A stretch of 64,000 nucleotides of DNA from Diphasiastrum complanatum (taxonomy: Eukaryota > Streptophyta > Lycopodiopsida > Lycopodiales > Lycopodiaceae): positions 326,501 through 390,500 of the forward strand of contig CM055098.1 in NCBI GenBank assembly GCA_029204225.1. The letters run 5' to 3'. A program made the translations under genes and the position numbers. Every line of letters begins with the position of its first letter. Positions within the stretch are counted from its first letter, which is position 1. The notes beneath the pieces were generated by a model. It had not been told where the DNA came from. It ran no database searches and saw only the letters and a list, made by a program, of their open reading frames with translations. Of this stretch, positions 11,690 through 22,673 are shown piece after piece.

Positions 11690-12480
11690 AATCCAAGTCT
11701 ACTTCTAGAGCATATTTGGCAAATTGAGGCCAACTTTGTTTTAGACTTAGAGTTTGACTTTTCAAAGTTCATTAGTCTAAATTTCATTTGAATAAAACCT
11801 TTTTGAAAGTGTGGAAAAGTTAGAAGTCGAATTTGAGTAGATTCAAATTTGAATGTTGGGTACTTTGAATCTAGACCCAAAAATAGTGGGGTTAGCATTT
11901 TGGTGGGAAAGCCACATGGCCAAATAGGGTTTGAACCTACTATAAAAGGATGTAACTCGTAAAGAGACATATCTTCTGTCTTCTTTATCTCATTTCATGC
12001 TTATACATGGTCTACTATCCATTGGTGCACTATACTTGTGATTGCATGCAATTCTATGTGTAGAATGATCTATATTTGCTATTTTTATTTCACACATGTG
12101 AAATACAGTAGCTTGTTGGTTTTGTACGGACAGCAATAGTACTTTATCATTTGATTCATGTTTAATTAAGTTCTATTAGATTTTGCATCTCATTTTGTGT
12201 GTAGATGCTGATTTTTCTACATTGGTGAGATTGGTAGAGTATCTTCTTTTGTAACCCAAGATCTTTTTGTGGATTGGATCATCAATGATCTAAAATCCTT
12301 CACATAATCCACACATGTGAAGAATAGTAGATTGCTGCTATTGTACGAACAAGGATAGTACCTTATTGTATTTTGATGTTCATGATCAGATCTAAGTGAT
12401 TTATGCAAGATTAGCATGCTAAAATTGTTGATTTCTACCTTCTAGCTATTTCTAGATGTGTTGATCAAATAGGCCCAAGA
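11690..12480 (+). repeat. 3' LTR of the copia fragment (plus orientation)
   Basis: Blocks from 11725 on (GGCAAATTGAGGCC, GACTTAGAGTTTGACTT) match, in reverse orientation, the LTRs at 26563-26880 and 29571-30181. A TATAAAAG box lies at 11941-11948. Two imperfect copies of a motif containing CACACATGTGAA occur near 12093 and 12310. The ends are approximate because the outer edges are diverged. Confidence 0.6.
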
Positions 12481-13030
12481 TCAAAGATCCATTAAGTGCA
12501 TTTTGGATTATAACTTTTCACACATATCACATGTCTCAGTGGGTGTCGATAGATACATATCCTTACTAGGCATCCTGAATCCTGAATCCAAATTTCTCAA
12601 GAATGTGTGCAAATACCTATGTTGGCTTAGAAAGAATGTCTTCTTGGTTCGATTGAAGGATTTGATTACCAAGTAGCTAGTCATCTTAAAAGAGGACAAG
12701 GATGATGCTCCACAAGAAATCATTCATGAGGATCAATTCCATGAAGAAGAGCATGATCAAACTCCCATCTATGAGCCTAGGGGGGAGGTGTTTGCTGATT
12801 GGAGCTACGAAGGAAAAACATGTGGAAACAAGAGACAATATTTGGGCACTTCTTGGGATACCTACTCACCAAGAAGTGTATCACCTGAATTAAAAGTACC
12901 TAAGTGGTATGAGAACATCATGAAAGTTGATAAGAGATACCTCCATTTGAAGTCTTCAATGAAGAAGTCACATAAGAAAGCACCATCTTTGCTTCTCCTT
13001 GATGAAACAAGATCATCCACATGAACAAGA
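12481..13030. other. Unassigned, probably decayed copia sequence
   Basis: Overlapping frames exist on both strands (12702-13024 plus and 12862-13269 minus). The right end joins a clear minus-strand copia protease region. The plus frame is lysine-rich with no motif I recognise. I do not assign a product to either. Confidence 0.3.
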
Positions 13031-13577
13031 TAAGAAAATTGATGAGAAGTAGAACACCTTGGCAATAGCTCTCCATGTGCTTGTACCAAATCACCATCTT
13101 TAGGAGCCTTACCATCATAGAACATAGGTTGACAAATTCCAATTGCCTTCTCATCCTTGAGATGATCCAAGCTCCTCTTGACCACACTTCCACAAGGATT
13201 AGATTCCAACTTGAAGAGATTCCCACATCTAGTCCCTCTTGCTACCACGTCACCATCCCTCTTAACCAAGCAAGCATATTTTCAAAATCAACTTGGAAAC
13301 CATCATTTAGCATCTTGCCAACACTAATGAGATTCATAGTGAGATTAGGCACAAAAAGTACATCTTCAAGAATTATAGTGGATTCAACACTAATTGGAAC
13401 ACTACCAATTCCTTCTATCTTGCATTCACCATCAACGAGAATGAAAATAAACTTTCTAGAACCATTGTAAGGTGCAAGATGAGTGAAAGACTTTCTTGAA
13501 CTAGTCATATGAGCCAACGACCCACCTGACGTGCACCATCGTTGATCTGTGTGACTCAAGAGCGGACGGCTTTCCAC
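13031..13577 (-). pseudogene. Ty1/copia protease and GAG-pre-integrase fragment
   Basis: Read on the minus strand: an H-M-T segment just after the place of the protease loop, then GIGSVPI, VLFVPNLTMNLISVGKM and DGFQV, the usual copia protease to pre-integrase path. After a one-base shift near 13245 the frame continues with ARGTRCGNLFKLESN, the GAG-pre-integrase signature. At the catalytic loop the sequence reads T-S-G-G-S where D-S-G-A-S is expected, so the catalytic aspartate is missing. Rightward the element runs through a leader to a primer site at 14123-14135. Confidence 0.75.
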
Positions 13578-14122
13578 AATTCTACGCGTTGATCATGGGC
13601 CTTTGAAGCACTAGGCACTTCGGGCCGCTAACATGTTAGCTGAATTGGGCGCGCGCGAGGTCCCGCGACCTCTTCTCCTCTTCTCCACGCGACCTCTCTC
13701 TCTTCATGATGGATCTTCCTTTCTCTTCACAAGCTATGACTGTTGCATGTGGATCGATCTAGCTATTCTCTTTCTCCACGGCTAGTCGTGGCCTCCTTGC
13801 TGTTGGGTTGCACTACCAGGGCGCCCATCCTCAGCAACTTACAGCTCTGAAAATGTCCTCCTATAAGGAGGTTCCACGATTTTGCTCTTTGAAACCCCAT
13901 CAGCTTTGAAGAGAAGAATATTTTGGGCTTTACTCAGGCTTTTTTTGAGCTTTCACTTTTTGCTTGCCCTCTGATTCAGCTGACAATCTCTTGCCTCTGA
14001 ATCTTCTTACAGTTTTGAGCTATTTCACAAATCTCCACAGACTCGGTTTTGTGCTTCCTAGCTAGCAAACTGTCATGAATTCGCAGCTCTCTGTTCTTGT
14101 CCGGTGATTCAAGCCACCAAGG
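13578..14122 (-). other. Leader or Gag remnant of the minus-strand copia fragment
   Basis: No intact ORF is visible. The segment around 13640-13830 is richer in G+C and C/T runs than its neighbours. Position between a primer site and a protease suggests that Gag has been deleted and replaced by unrelated or decayed sequence. Confidence 0.35.
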
Positions 14123-14135
14123 GGCTTTGATACCA
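14123..14135 (-). other. Copia primer binding site (initiator tRNA-Met)
   Basis: The reverse complement reads TGGTATCAAAGCC, one base from the canonical plant TGGTATCAGAGC site. The sequence to its right (about 14137-14300) would be the end of a 5' LTR, cut short where Ty3 copy III begins. Confidence 0.75.
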
Positions 14136-14136
14136 A

Positions 14137-14300
14137 GTTAAGAAACACAGTTTAAACACCTGACCGGATCAATCACCACAGCACAACGTCAAGTGCAACA
14201 AGACAAGACAACAAAATTGCTCTCAACATATTGTATATTCAACTAACTGAGTAAGTACAAAGATAAGTTGCTTAAAAGCACTCAAAGGGCTCGTAAAAGA
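14137..14300 (-). repeat. Truncated 5' LTR of the minus-strand copia fragment
   Basis: This stretch lies next to the primer site and stops at the truncated RNase H end of Ty3 copy III. It is assigned by position only, as no second copy is present in the window. Confidence 0.4.
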
Positions 14301-15300
14301 AAGATGGATGGGTGCCCGGAGCCCGGAGGATGGGTGCTTTGGTAAGGGCTTCTTTGAGTTGATTGAAGGCGATGCGTTGTTCATCCGTCCATTTGGGAAC
14401 TACAACTACTTTGTAGATTAAGCGGGCTTTGTTAGTGAAACCGAAAATAAAGCACCGATAATAGATGGTGTGGCCAAGGAAGGAGTAAATTTCACGTATC
14501 GTACGCGGTTCCGATAGATTTTGAATGATAAGGTTTTTTTCAGGATCAGTGGCAATGCCATTTCGTGAGATAATATGTCCTAACACAATACCATGGGTTA
14601 CCCAAATCTGGCATTTTTCAGGATTAAGAGAGATATCGAAGCGTTGACATTGGATAAAAAAAAATTCGAGCACAGACAGGTGACGTATTTCTTCGGAATG
14701 TGTTCCTAAATCATCCAAGTAAACTTCTAAGATATCGCCCATTTGCTGAGAAAAGGCCGCTTGCATAACACGTTGGAAGGTGCTAGGAGCATTGCAGAGC
14801 CCAAAAGACATGACTCTCCAGCAGAAGGTTCCCCATTCTGTGGCAAAGGCGGTTTTGTGTTGATCTTCTTCAGCGATTTGGATCATATTATATCCGCTAA
14901 AGCCATCTAAGAAGGAGTAAGCCTCATCTCCTGCTAGATTTTCTAAGATGGATTCTTTGAAAGGTAATGGAAAATGATCTCGTTCAGTGACGGCGTTAAG
15001 TTTCTTAAAATCGACACAAATCCGAAGTTTTCCATTTTTCTTGGGGACGATGACAATTGGGGAGACCCACTCAGTATGTTCAATTTCATATATAAATCCT
15101 GCATCTAAAAGATGTTGTAATTCTTCTTTGATCTTGGCCTTATAGATGGGATTGGATCTGTATGAACGACTCGCAGTGGGCCTTGCACCCGGTTTAAGTG
15201 GGATACGATGCACAACTACTTGGGGTGAGACACCTTTCATGTCTTTGTATGTCCAGACAAAGATATGTCAATATTTTTGCAGGAGCTTTTCAAGCCGTCT
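14300..15300 (-). pseudogene. Ty3 copy III reverse transcriptase, truncated in RNase H
   Basis: On the minus strand the 322-codon frame (15240 to 14272) has a good RT: FIYEIEHTEWVSPIVIVPKK, LRICVDFKKLNAVT, SFLDGFSGYNMIQIA, FGLCNAPSTFQRVMQ and catalytic Y-L-D-D-L near 14709-14722. The frame runs through the connection domain and breaks off about 14300, before the RNase H active site. The last residues are foreign. It represents a different lineage from copies II and IV, which have F-L-D-D. Confidence 0.85.
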
Positions 15301-16380
15301 TCGTTGTTCGCGATTGAGATGAGCTCCGATGTGGACAAGATATTCGTTGGTTTCATTTGGCTCACTCAGGGAAAGGGTTATGGTTTGTGCAGGGCCTTCA
15401 TAGGGTGAATTACCAATGGGCTCATGTTGAGATTGGGATAATTTGATTGTGACATCCTCGATCGTATAGTCCTCAAAGTATGCAGAAACATCATGGGCTG
15501 GAGATTCGAGGGGGGCCTTGTCTTTATCTTGCCGAGATGGTGCTTTTTCGGGGATGGGTGTAGGGCTGGAGGCAATCTCAAGAACTTCCCGAACAGTTGT
15601 GAGGTCATCCAGTGGTTGAATTTGAAGTGTTTTTTCGTTTTCTCTTTCATAGTATGACCACGTAGTTGAGGGTTTGGTGGTGGAGAGACAGTGGGTATGT
15701 CATGGAGGATCTCGTCACCAATTTGAAAGATAGTCTCCTCCTCACAGAGATCCCATGGATAGTGTGGGCATTTGGGATGGTAGAATTTTGTCTCAGGTTT
15801 TTCACTTGCAACCTTGGCAACTGATTCCACCTTGGAAGCATGTTGCGGATAGGTTTTCGAAGGAAGTGCTTCCATATAGTTGAGGCTCTGAATATCAGAG
15901 ATGTCCATATCTTCTAGGCAATTCTGAATTCATAAGACGTTCTCGTCATCAATGAATAAATCGTCTGATTCATTAGTAGGTAGCCATGCAACATCTAGTA
16001 GCTCATCATGGTGTGGAAGAATATCAATAAAATTGATATTGATGATGGGTGTATCCAGATCAGGTAATTGGTCGTGATCGATCGGGTGTGGAGAGGTACA
16101 ATTATCCTAATGTTGAGCACAGTAATCAGCATTCAGACAATCAATGGTAGCTAGACTATGACTCCAATTTATGATATCAGTAGATTTAACATAATGACCT
16201 TTTTCGTGGCTGGAATGGTATGGCTCAAATACTGAGTTGGTGGTTGAGGATTCCTCATCATGTATGCGTGCAGGTTTGAGTTTACTCGTTGAGTCAATTG
16301 TGACAGATATTAACCCCGGAACCTCCATCAAGTACTGCTAAAACTTCACGGGATTGATGATGGGTAGCTGGGATTTTGAT
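15301..16380 (-). pseudogene. Ty3 copy III protease and protease-RT linker
   Basis: The protease loop reads V-L-D-G-G-S-G-V-N (about 16312-16345, minus strand). The frame is then lost to several shifts, with ORF pieces at 16107-16331 and 15378-15908. These pieces match copy I residue by residue over long stretches (for example MDxSDIQxLNYMEALxxK). Role if intact: maturation protease and the spacer preceding RT. Confidence 0.75.
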
Positions 16381-16960
16381 GTTGCCTCATTCGTTGAGTG
16401 GATTGGTTAGATGTAAGGGCATTTCAGGCAACTCATCAATAGTGGTGGTGGTATTGGATTGGATCCGTTGTTTCCACTGGCCAGCATGCTTCCAGAAGAC
16501 ATGGAAGGGAAGAGTGACATTGGCTTGTAGTAAATCTCCCCAAACTTCGGTACCTTCAAGGGTTTTGCTTTCAAAGGGCTTGTGAGGTACTTTATGGGAA
16601 GAGGAAGAGTGTTGGTCGGCATTACAGATCTGCTGGCGATATTCATAATGCAGCCGAATTTCTTCAGATGGGTGGGGATAAACTATCGGGGTTGAATCAT
16701 CACTTGGAGGAACAACCTGCGGTTGAGTTTTGCTGGGTGCAAGTGTAGGGGCTTGGCATTGGGTTTGTGCCCGAGTCAAGACCCAAGCAGGATGAGTTTC
16801 AACTGGTAAAGTTTCTACTTGCACTGAACAGACTGGAGCAGCAGGTTTGGATCGGGATGGGCAGTCCTTTACGTGATGTTCAATACCACAATTTTCACAA
16901 GCTGGAGGGAAACGGAGTTTATCTAGGTAACGAATACTGGGATGTTTACCTACACAAATA
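16381..16960 (-). pseudogene. Ty3 copy III Gag C-terminal part with zinc knuckle
   Basis: At 16861-16899 the minus strand encodes C-E-N-C-G-I-E-H-H-V-K-D-C, a retroviral-type zinc knuckle with one residue fewer than CX2CX4HX4C. A glutamine/proline/threonine-rich segment (frame 16824-16387) follows and ends at PLHLTNPLNE, also seen in copy I. The capsid part that should precede the knuckle is missing. The next ~260 bases to the primer site show no ORF. Confidence 0.7.
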
Positions 16961-17223
16961 GATCAAGGTCTATTAGGGCTGTATACTTGTTTGGTTGTGA
17001 AAAAGGTCATTTGGGTCAGTTCTTTTGAAGAAAATGCCCAAGTTGACTCTTTTGTTGCTTTCCCCCGGTTTGAGAAGTTGCTCCGTAGCTCGTGTAGGAC
17101 CTAGAGAGACAACGCATGCAGTTTGTTGGTAGATAGAGATAAGCACACAAGCAAACATACAACACGAAAGCAAGAAATAAAAGAAAGAAAGGAGAAGAAG
17201 CTAGGTAGAAAAATACTTAAAAA

Positions 17224-17239
17224 GCGACAACGGCGCCAA
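17224..17239 (-). other. Primer binding site of Ty3 copy III (tRNA-Asp type)
   Basis: The reverse complement is TTGGCGCCGTTGTCGC, directly next to the LTR end (..TTCCAACA). It pairs with the 3' end of tRNA-Asp, the usual primer of Tat/Athila-like (OTA) Ty3 elements. Confidence 0.85.
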
Positions 17240-18046
17240 TGTTGGAAGTATTTCTAGTGAGTGTGGTGGCTAGATCTACTTACGGGTGTAGTATAGGGAT
17301 GTAGAGATTCGTCCACTTTTTAAGTTTCTACAAAAGCTTCAACAGAAATATGAAGGAATGAGAGCACTAAGGCTTACCCAACTAGTGCCCGAAACGAAAA
17401 TAAACTAATTAGTAACAACAATGAAAATCCTTGCTAAGGCTTACCCAACTAGCAAGGTGACTAGACTAATCCTAGATTAACACCCGAAGGGTAATAAAAT
17501 GAGATTGTGGCTAATACTAAACAAATAAGCAATAATGAACATGCCACAATAAAATTGATGAAAAGGAGGCAAGAGGAGGCCCGAGCACCTTCCCTCAAGC
17601 TATGCACTTTTCCAAGGGAAACACGAATGAAATAGAATGATAATTCTCCAAAATAGAGAGCAAGATAGCTTAATCTCAAAAGTGTCATTTACAATGCAAA
17701 TACCTCTCCTTTTATGGCAAGGAGGGTCTTTTGTAAGTGTCTACCAACTTATGGGACTAATCTGTTTCTAGCCTTTCTAGAACTTCTAACTTAGGATTTA
17801 GAATTTCAATTTTCTTAACTTAGGACAACTTAAGATAAAATATTTCCAATCGTAAGTTTCCTAAGTCTAAGTTCTAAATCTAAGTGTAAGCTATTTTATT
17901 ATTATTTAAGCTTCTACTCATGGACTTACAAAACACATGCCATGGCTTGCAGTTTATTGACGAATACTCATATGTGGTCTTACAAAACACATGCCACGAA
18001 ATTTTTTTATTTTTTTATTTTCTCTGTGTTAGCACAGTTGCTAACA
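17240..18046 (-). repeat. 5' LTR of Ty3 copy III
   Basis: Read on the minus strand it starts TGTTAGCAACTG and ends CTTCCAACA (807 bp), with TG..CA ends and the primer site at its inner edge. Its outer edge abuts copy IV sequence exactly (18047). Two short direct repeats (CTTACAAAACACATGCCA, at about 17927 and 17978) lie near the outer end. Confidence 0.85.
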
Positions 18047-19540
18047 GATGTATTAGCAACTATTGACTGTCAGGCATGTCAATATGAATCAGATCCGGAA
18101 CCCAGTACATCTTCACCCAAGTGTTACACTATGGACACACCAATCACATTTGGGGTGAATATGATAAACGTAGCATGGATGTCAGGGGAACCTATTGAGA
18201 ACCCGGGGGATGATGATCTAGTCCCTTGGCAACATGCTCTAACTTATAATAAGGAGATTGAACTGACTGATGAACAGGTCCTACACCACATGGACCCAGA
18301 TCGTTACGGAACCAAGAAAGTACCAACTCAACCACCGCAAAAGTCTGCTATGGCAAAAATCTCAAGTATCGATCCACCCAAGGCACTTGTGAATAAGAAG
18401 AATCAGTTGAAGCAACGCTATAACCAGGTGATCCGATGGAGTGATCTACCCGAAGAGGCGATAGCTATAGTGGATGTTCATATTTGCAACCACAAGGCAA
18501 ATGTCAGGGCAGTCCCGATGAAAGACAACAAGGATGAACCCACCAAAATGACAAAAAAGAGCAAAAAACAAGGTGTTGGACTCCTTGAAGTCAATCAAGA
18601 TAGATCAGATACAACGTCATCTTCTACACAAGTGACAAAAAATCAAAAAATGACCAGTCGGGCTAAGATCAATATGCTGAAGGAGGAATCTCGACGAGCG
18701 CCAGTTCACGAGATGCTTGAGACTTTCAAAAATTATACCTTGGATGATGTGGTAATCATGATGCCGCAAGCCCAAAGAGAACTTGATCAAAGTCAGGCAC
18801 CAGCGGAACAAGTCTTTGAGGGACCTGCGCGAACATAGCCAATGAATCTTTCCGAGCCAGATGAAGAAGAAAAGATAGTGCATGTGGGAGAGCAGTTTAC
18901 ACCCACACAATTCAAGAGACTACGATCGTTGTTGGTGGAGTATAAAGACTGTTTTGCCTGGAGTTATAGTGACCTGAAGGGCATTCCACCAACAGTAGTC
19001 CAACACACCATACCCTTGGTGGAAGGAGCAGTCCCCAAGGTAAGCCGTTATTACCGCTGCAACCCGAATTATACAAAGCTGATCAAGCAAGAGTTGCAGA
19101 AGCTGACGGATGCAGATTTCATCTATGAAATTGAGCACATGAAATGGGTATCACCGATAGTTATAGTACCCGAGAAGAACGACAAAATGCGGATATGTGT
19201 GAATCTGAAGGCGCTCAATGCAGTCACTAAAAAGGATCATTTTCTTCTACCATTTACGAAAAGTATCCTTGACAGAGTAGCTGGCGCCGAAGCCTACAGT
19301 TTTCTAGACGGCTTCAACGGCTACAACCAGGTGAAGATAGCCCAACGGGACCAGCACAAGACAGCATTTGCCACGGAATGGGAAACCTATGCCTATAAAG
19401 TGATGCCATTCGGACTTTGCAATGTCCCAAGCACCTTCCAGCGAGTCATGCAGGCGGCATTCAAAGATTTTCTGCAAAAATTTCTGGAGATTTTCTTGGA
19501 CGATCTGTGCGTGCATGGACTAGACTCAGAACACCAATTT
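18047..19540 (+). pseudogene. Ty3 copy IV linker and reverse transcriptase
   Basis: The similarity to copy II begins abruptly at GATGTATTAGC, in the protease-RT linker, so Gag and protease are absent here. One frame runs from there to about 19540, with a single TAG at 18836 where copy II has CAG. RT motifs: FIYEIEHMKWVSPIVIVP, MRICVNLKALNAVT, AYSFLDGFNGYNQVKIA and F-L-D-D at 19493-19504. A one-base loss near 19535 shifts the rest into the frame of 19608-20018. The reading is close to intact but cannot give a full polyprotein. Confidence 0.85.
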
Positions 19541-20629
19541 GGAGAAGGTGTTACAAAAATGCCGCGACTACTAGATCTCCCTGAATCCAGAAAAATGTCA
19601 ATTCTGGGTGACACATGGCTTGATTCTCGGCCATATAGTGTCAAGACACGGGATCGCCACAGATCTATCAAAGATCAGGATCATTGTTGATCTACCACCA
19701 CCGGGGACGATCCACGAAGTCTACATCTTCATGGGTCACGCTAACTATTATAGGATCTTCATTCTTGATTTTGCAGAGTTAGCCCGACCAATTTACAAAC
19801 TCACGACGGATCCACATTGGAATGAGGAAGCCCTAAAGGCTTTCCAGAAGCTTAAGGATGCATTGGTTTCAGCACCAATCTTATGCCCACCCAATTGGTT
19901 CATTGAGTTTCACGTGCATACGGACGCATCGAAGTATGCAGTTGGAGCAGTCCAGGTGAACACAAAAAGGATTTTCCAATCCGATTTGCAAGCCAACAAC
20001 TCAGTGATACCGAAATGAATTATTCAACCACAAAGCAAGAAGCACTGACAATGATCTATGCGGTTAAGAGATTTTGACACTACCTAATGGCCACACATTT
20101 TGTTTTTTATATGGACCATCAACCCTTGCTCTATCTCGTTAATAAAACTTGCAACACCGAAAGAATCACCAGATGGCTACTTTTGTTGTTGAAATTTAAT
20201 TTTCAAATAGTAGTTCGCAAGGGAAAACAACACTACATGGCAGATCATGTGTCACGAATCAAGGAAAAGGAGATTGCAACCCAACCCGACGATGAGCTGG
20301 CAAATGTTGCCTTATTTTACGTGGACACAGTACCAGAATGGGCTGCCGACATTGTTGAATATCTAATGCGGGGCCAACCAGACAAATCACTACCAAAGAC
20401 GGAACAGTGGAAATTGATCTTGAAGGCTAGACCTTATCAGCTGATTGCTGTCCAGTTGTATCGAAAAGGACCCGACAGAATTCTTCGGCGTGTATTCTTC
20501 CTCATGAAGCCACCCAGATCATTTTGCTTTCACATGAAGGCATGGGTGGAGGCCATTTTGCATCCGACATTACAGTTTGCAAGATCATGCGATCAGGATG
20601 TTGGTGGCCAACGATTCATAAGGATATAG
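19541..20629 (+). pseudogene. Ty3 copy IV RT connection and RNase H
   Basis: The frame 19608-20018 carries THGLILGHIVSRHGIATD, the thumb, and HTDASKYAVGAVQ, the RNase H start with its first aspartate. After a frame break near 20018 the domain resumes (20087-20629) with FYMDHQPLLYLVNK and KGKQHYMADHVSR, the end of RNase H. Beyond it lies the zinc-binding region that precedes integrase, poorly preserved. The whole is inactive through at least two shifts. Confidence 0.8.
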
Positions 20630-21507
20630 AGGAATATCTGAAAAAGTGCGATGTGTGGTAAAGGGCAAGAAGGCCAACGAGATTGAATTATGACCTACTG
20701 CACCCGGTCTTAGCCCAAGCACCATTCAAAAAGTGAGGATTGGATTACATCGGTCCAATTCACCCTGCAGCAAGGAGTTCCCAGGTTCGATACATAATCA
20801 TAGCCACAAACTACCTCACCAAGTGGGTCGAAGCCAAGGCAGTAAGAGTAGCTGATGCTAGGACCACTGCCAAGTTCCTTTATGAAAATATCATTGTGCA
20901 CTTTGGATGTCCCGTAGAGCTAGTCATCAATCGCGGAAGCCATTTCATCAATGAGACCATCAAGGTCTTGTTGGAAGAATTCTTTGTGATCCACAGAACC
21001 AGTACACCTTATTATCCTCGTGGTAATGGGCAAGCAAAATCATCCAATAAGATCATGTGTAGCATGCTCACAAAAATAGTTGAAGCTAGCAGATCAGATT
21101 GGGAACACAAGCTGCATGCTGCATTGTGGGCATTCAGGACAACATATAAAGGAAGCACTGATCAAACACCCTTCCAATTGGTATATGGTCAGGATGTTGT
21201 GATGCTAGTAGACTTTTTAGTTCCTTCATTAAGGATTGCCACCACGCAACGTCTTAATGAGTCCAAATCTCTACAACTATGCCACGAAGCTCTGCGTAAA
21301 CTCTGTGAAACACGCTTACTAGCTGTGCATGCATTGGCAGCTGAAAAGGAAAGACGCAAAGCATGGCATGATCGCAGATTACAAAAGAAGGATCTTCGCT
21401 CCAGAGATGTGGTCCTGATGTATAAAACCAAGGCGATCAAGGGAAAGTTAAAATTCACAGGCGAAGGTCCTTATCGGATCAAGGAAATCTTAATCATGGA
21501 GCCGTGA
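20630..21507 (+). pseudogene. Ty3 copy IV integrase with two altered catalytic residues
   Basis: The core runs in the frame from 20740. The first catalytic aspartate is present (MDYIGP). The second motif reads V-I-N-R-G-S-H-F, with N for the catalytic D. The third reads G-Q-A-K-S-S-N-K, with K for the catalytic E. The spacing is otherwise as expected, and the C-terminal part (DVVLMYKTKAIKGKLKFTGEGPY) is recognisable. Either the strand-transfer residues were lost after insertion, or this copy was always dependent on others. Confidence 0.85.
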
Positions 21508-22673
21508 ATTTAGAAAAGCTAGATGGGACACCATTCGATACACCCATCAACGGTAGCCGGTTGCACAAGTATTGGCCACCATAGTAAGAGAGATCCAGAT
21601 TGCTGATGGCACGTTACGAAAAGCTATTTAGCTAAACCATCACCACTAGATCTAGGAAGATCAAGCCAAATTAAGCTAGATCCATCAAGATTCGGCCAGA
21701 TCTGGCAAGATCAAAAAAATCCATCAGAATCCAATGAGGGATCCAGATAGGATCAAGAAGGAAACAGATCATCAGATTGACTGATGAATCTGTTACCAAG
21801 TATCCATTAGAACTTTCAGAGAACTACCAATAGTTAGATCAAGCCTGGATGAAGCTGATTACCAGTTTACAGAAGTTAAAAATCATAAAATCTCGAGATC
21901 TCGTCCAACACTCTGAAAGAGCACTTTTTTCATGATTTTTTGAGATTCCCTGGGAGATAGCTCTTGAAACTTGGACAGTCACCAGATCTGACCCACATGC
22001 ATCCATGAAAATCTCTGCGAGAGTTCCTGATGGAGGAATCACCATTTTTTAGTGTGTGCGAGGGTTCCCAGAAGCTGAATTTTTAGAACCCTTGTAGAGC
22101 ATCAAGATCATCTTACCAACCCTCGCAAGGTGCCTAAATGGAATCAGAACAGTGAAATTAGCCTGGCTACATGGTTTGATCTTGAAAATCCAATCATAGA
22201 AACAAGTTGTGTGAGTGATCACTTCCTACGAGAGTTGAGCCCTCGTAGACAACCTGAACCCTTGCAGAACCTTCACATAGCAGTCAAATTACCTTCTGAA
22301 CTCTCGTAGACTTCCCTGAGGTCTTAGAATTTTGTGAAGAAGGTGTCTACCAAAATCTGGGTGGAATTGAGCAAGGGAATGTGGATTTCACCTAATACGC
22401 ACTCTAAATTCCGCTATATAAGGGCTGAATTTGAGTCATTTGTGACCTTTGCTAGCGAAGCTCTGCCAAAATTTACGCTGAAATTACCAAGTTCTCCGTT
22501 TGCGACCAAACTTTCTACCATCTATCCTCTGCTCATACGGAACACCGATCTGCACTCTGAACTACAATACTTGTCATCCAACACTCATAATTCACAATTT
22601 TTGTCGTTTCCACACCTCTTTACCTTTTCCACCGTTTTTCCTACTTTTTTGACCTCTAATCATCACTGCTAAT
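21508..22673 (+). other. Non-coding spacer between integrase and third ORF of copy IV
   Basis: About 1.2 kb without a conserved ORF. AGATC-containing words recur around 21640-21760, and CTCGTAGA/CTCGCA-type words recur between 22070 and 22320. In elements with a gene after integrase this is where a splice acceptor or internal promoter would lie. I cannot single one out. Confidence 0.4.

Noticed and set aside
12702..13024. Plus-strand lysine-rich ORF as a gene
   Set aside because: No family motif, overlapped by minus-strand copia sequence, and inside a retroelement mosaic.
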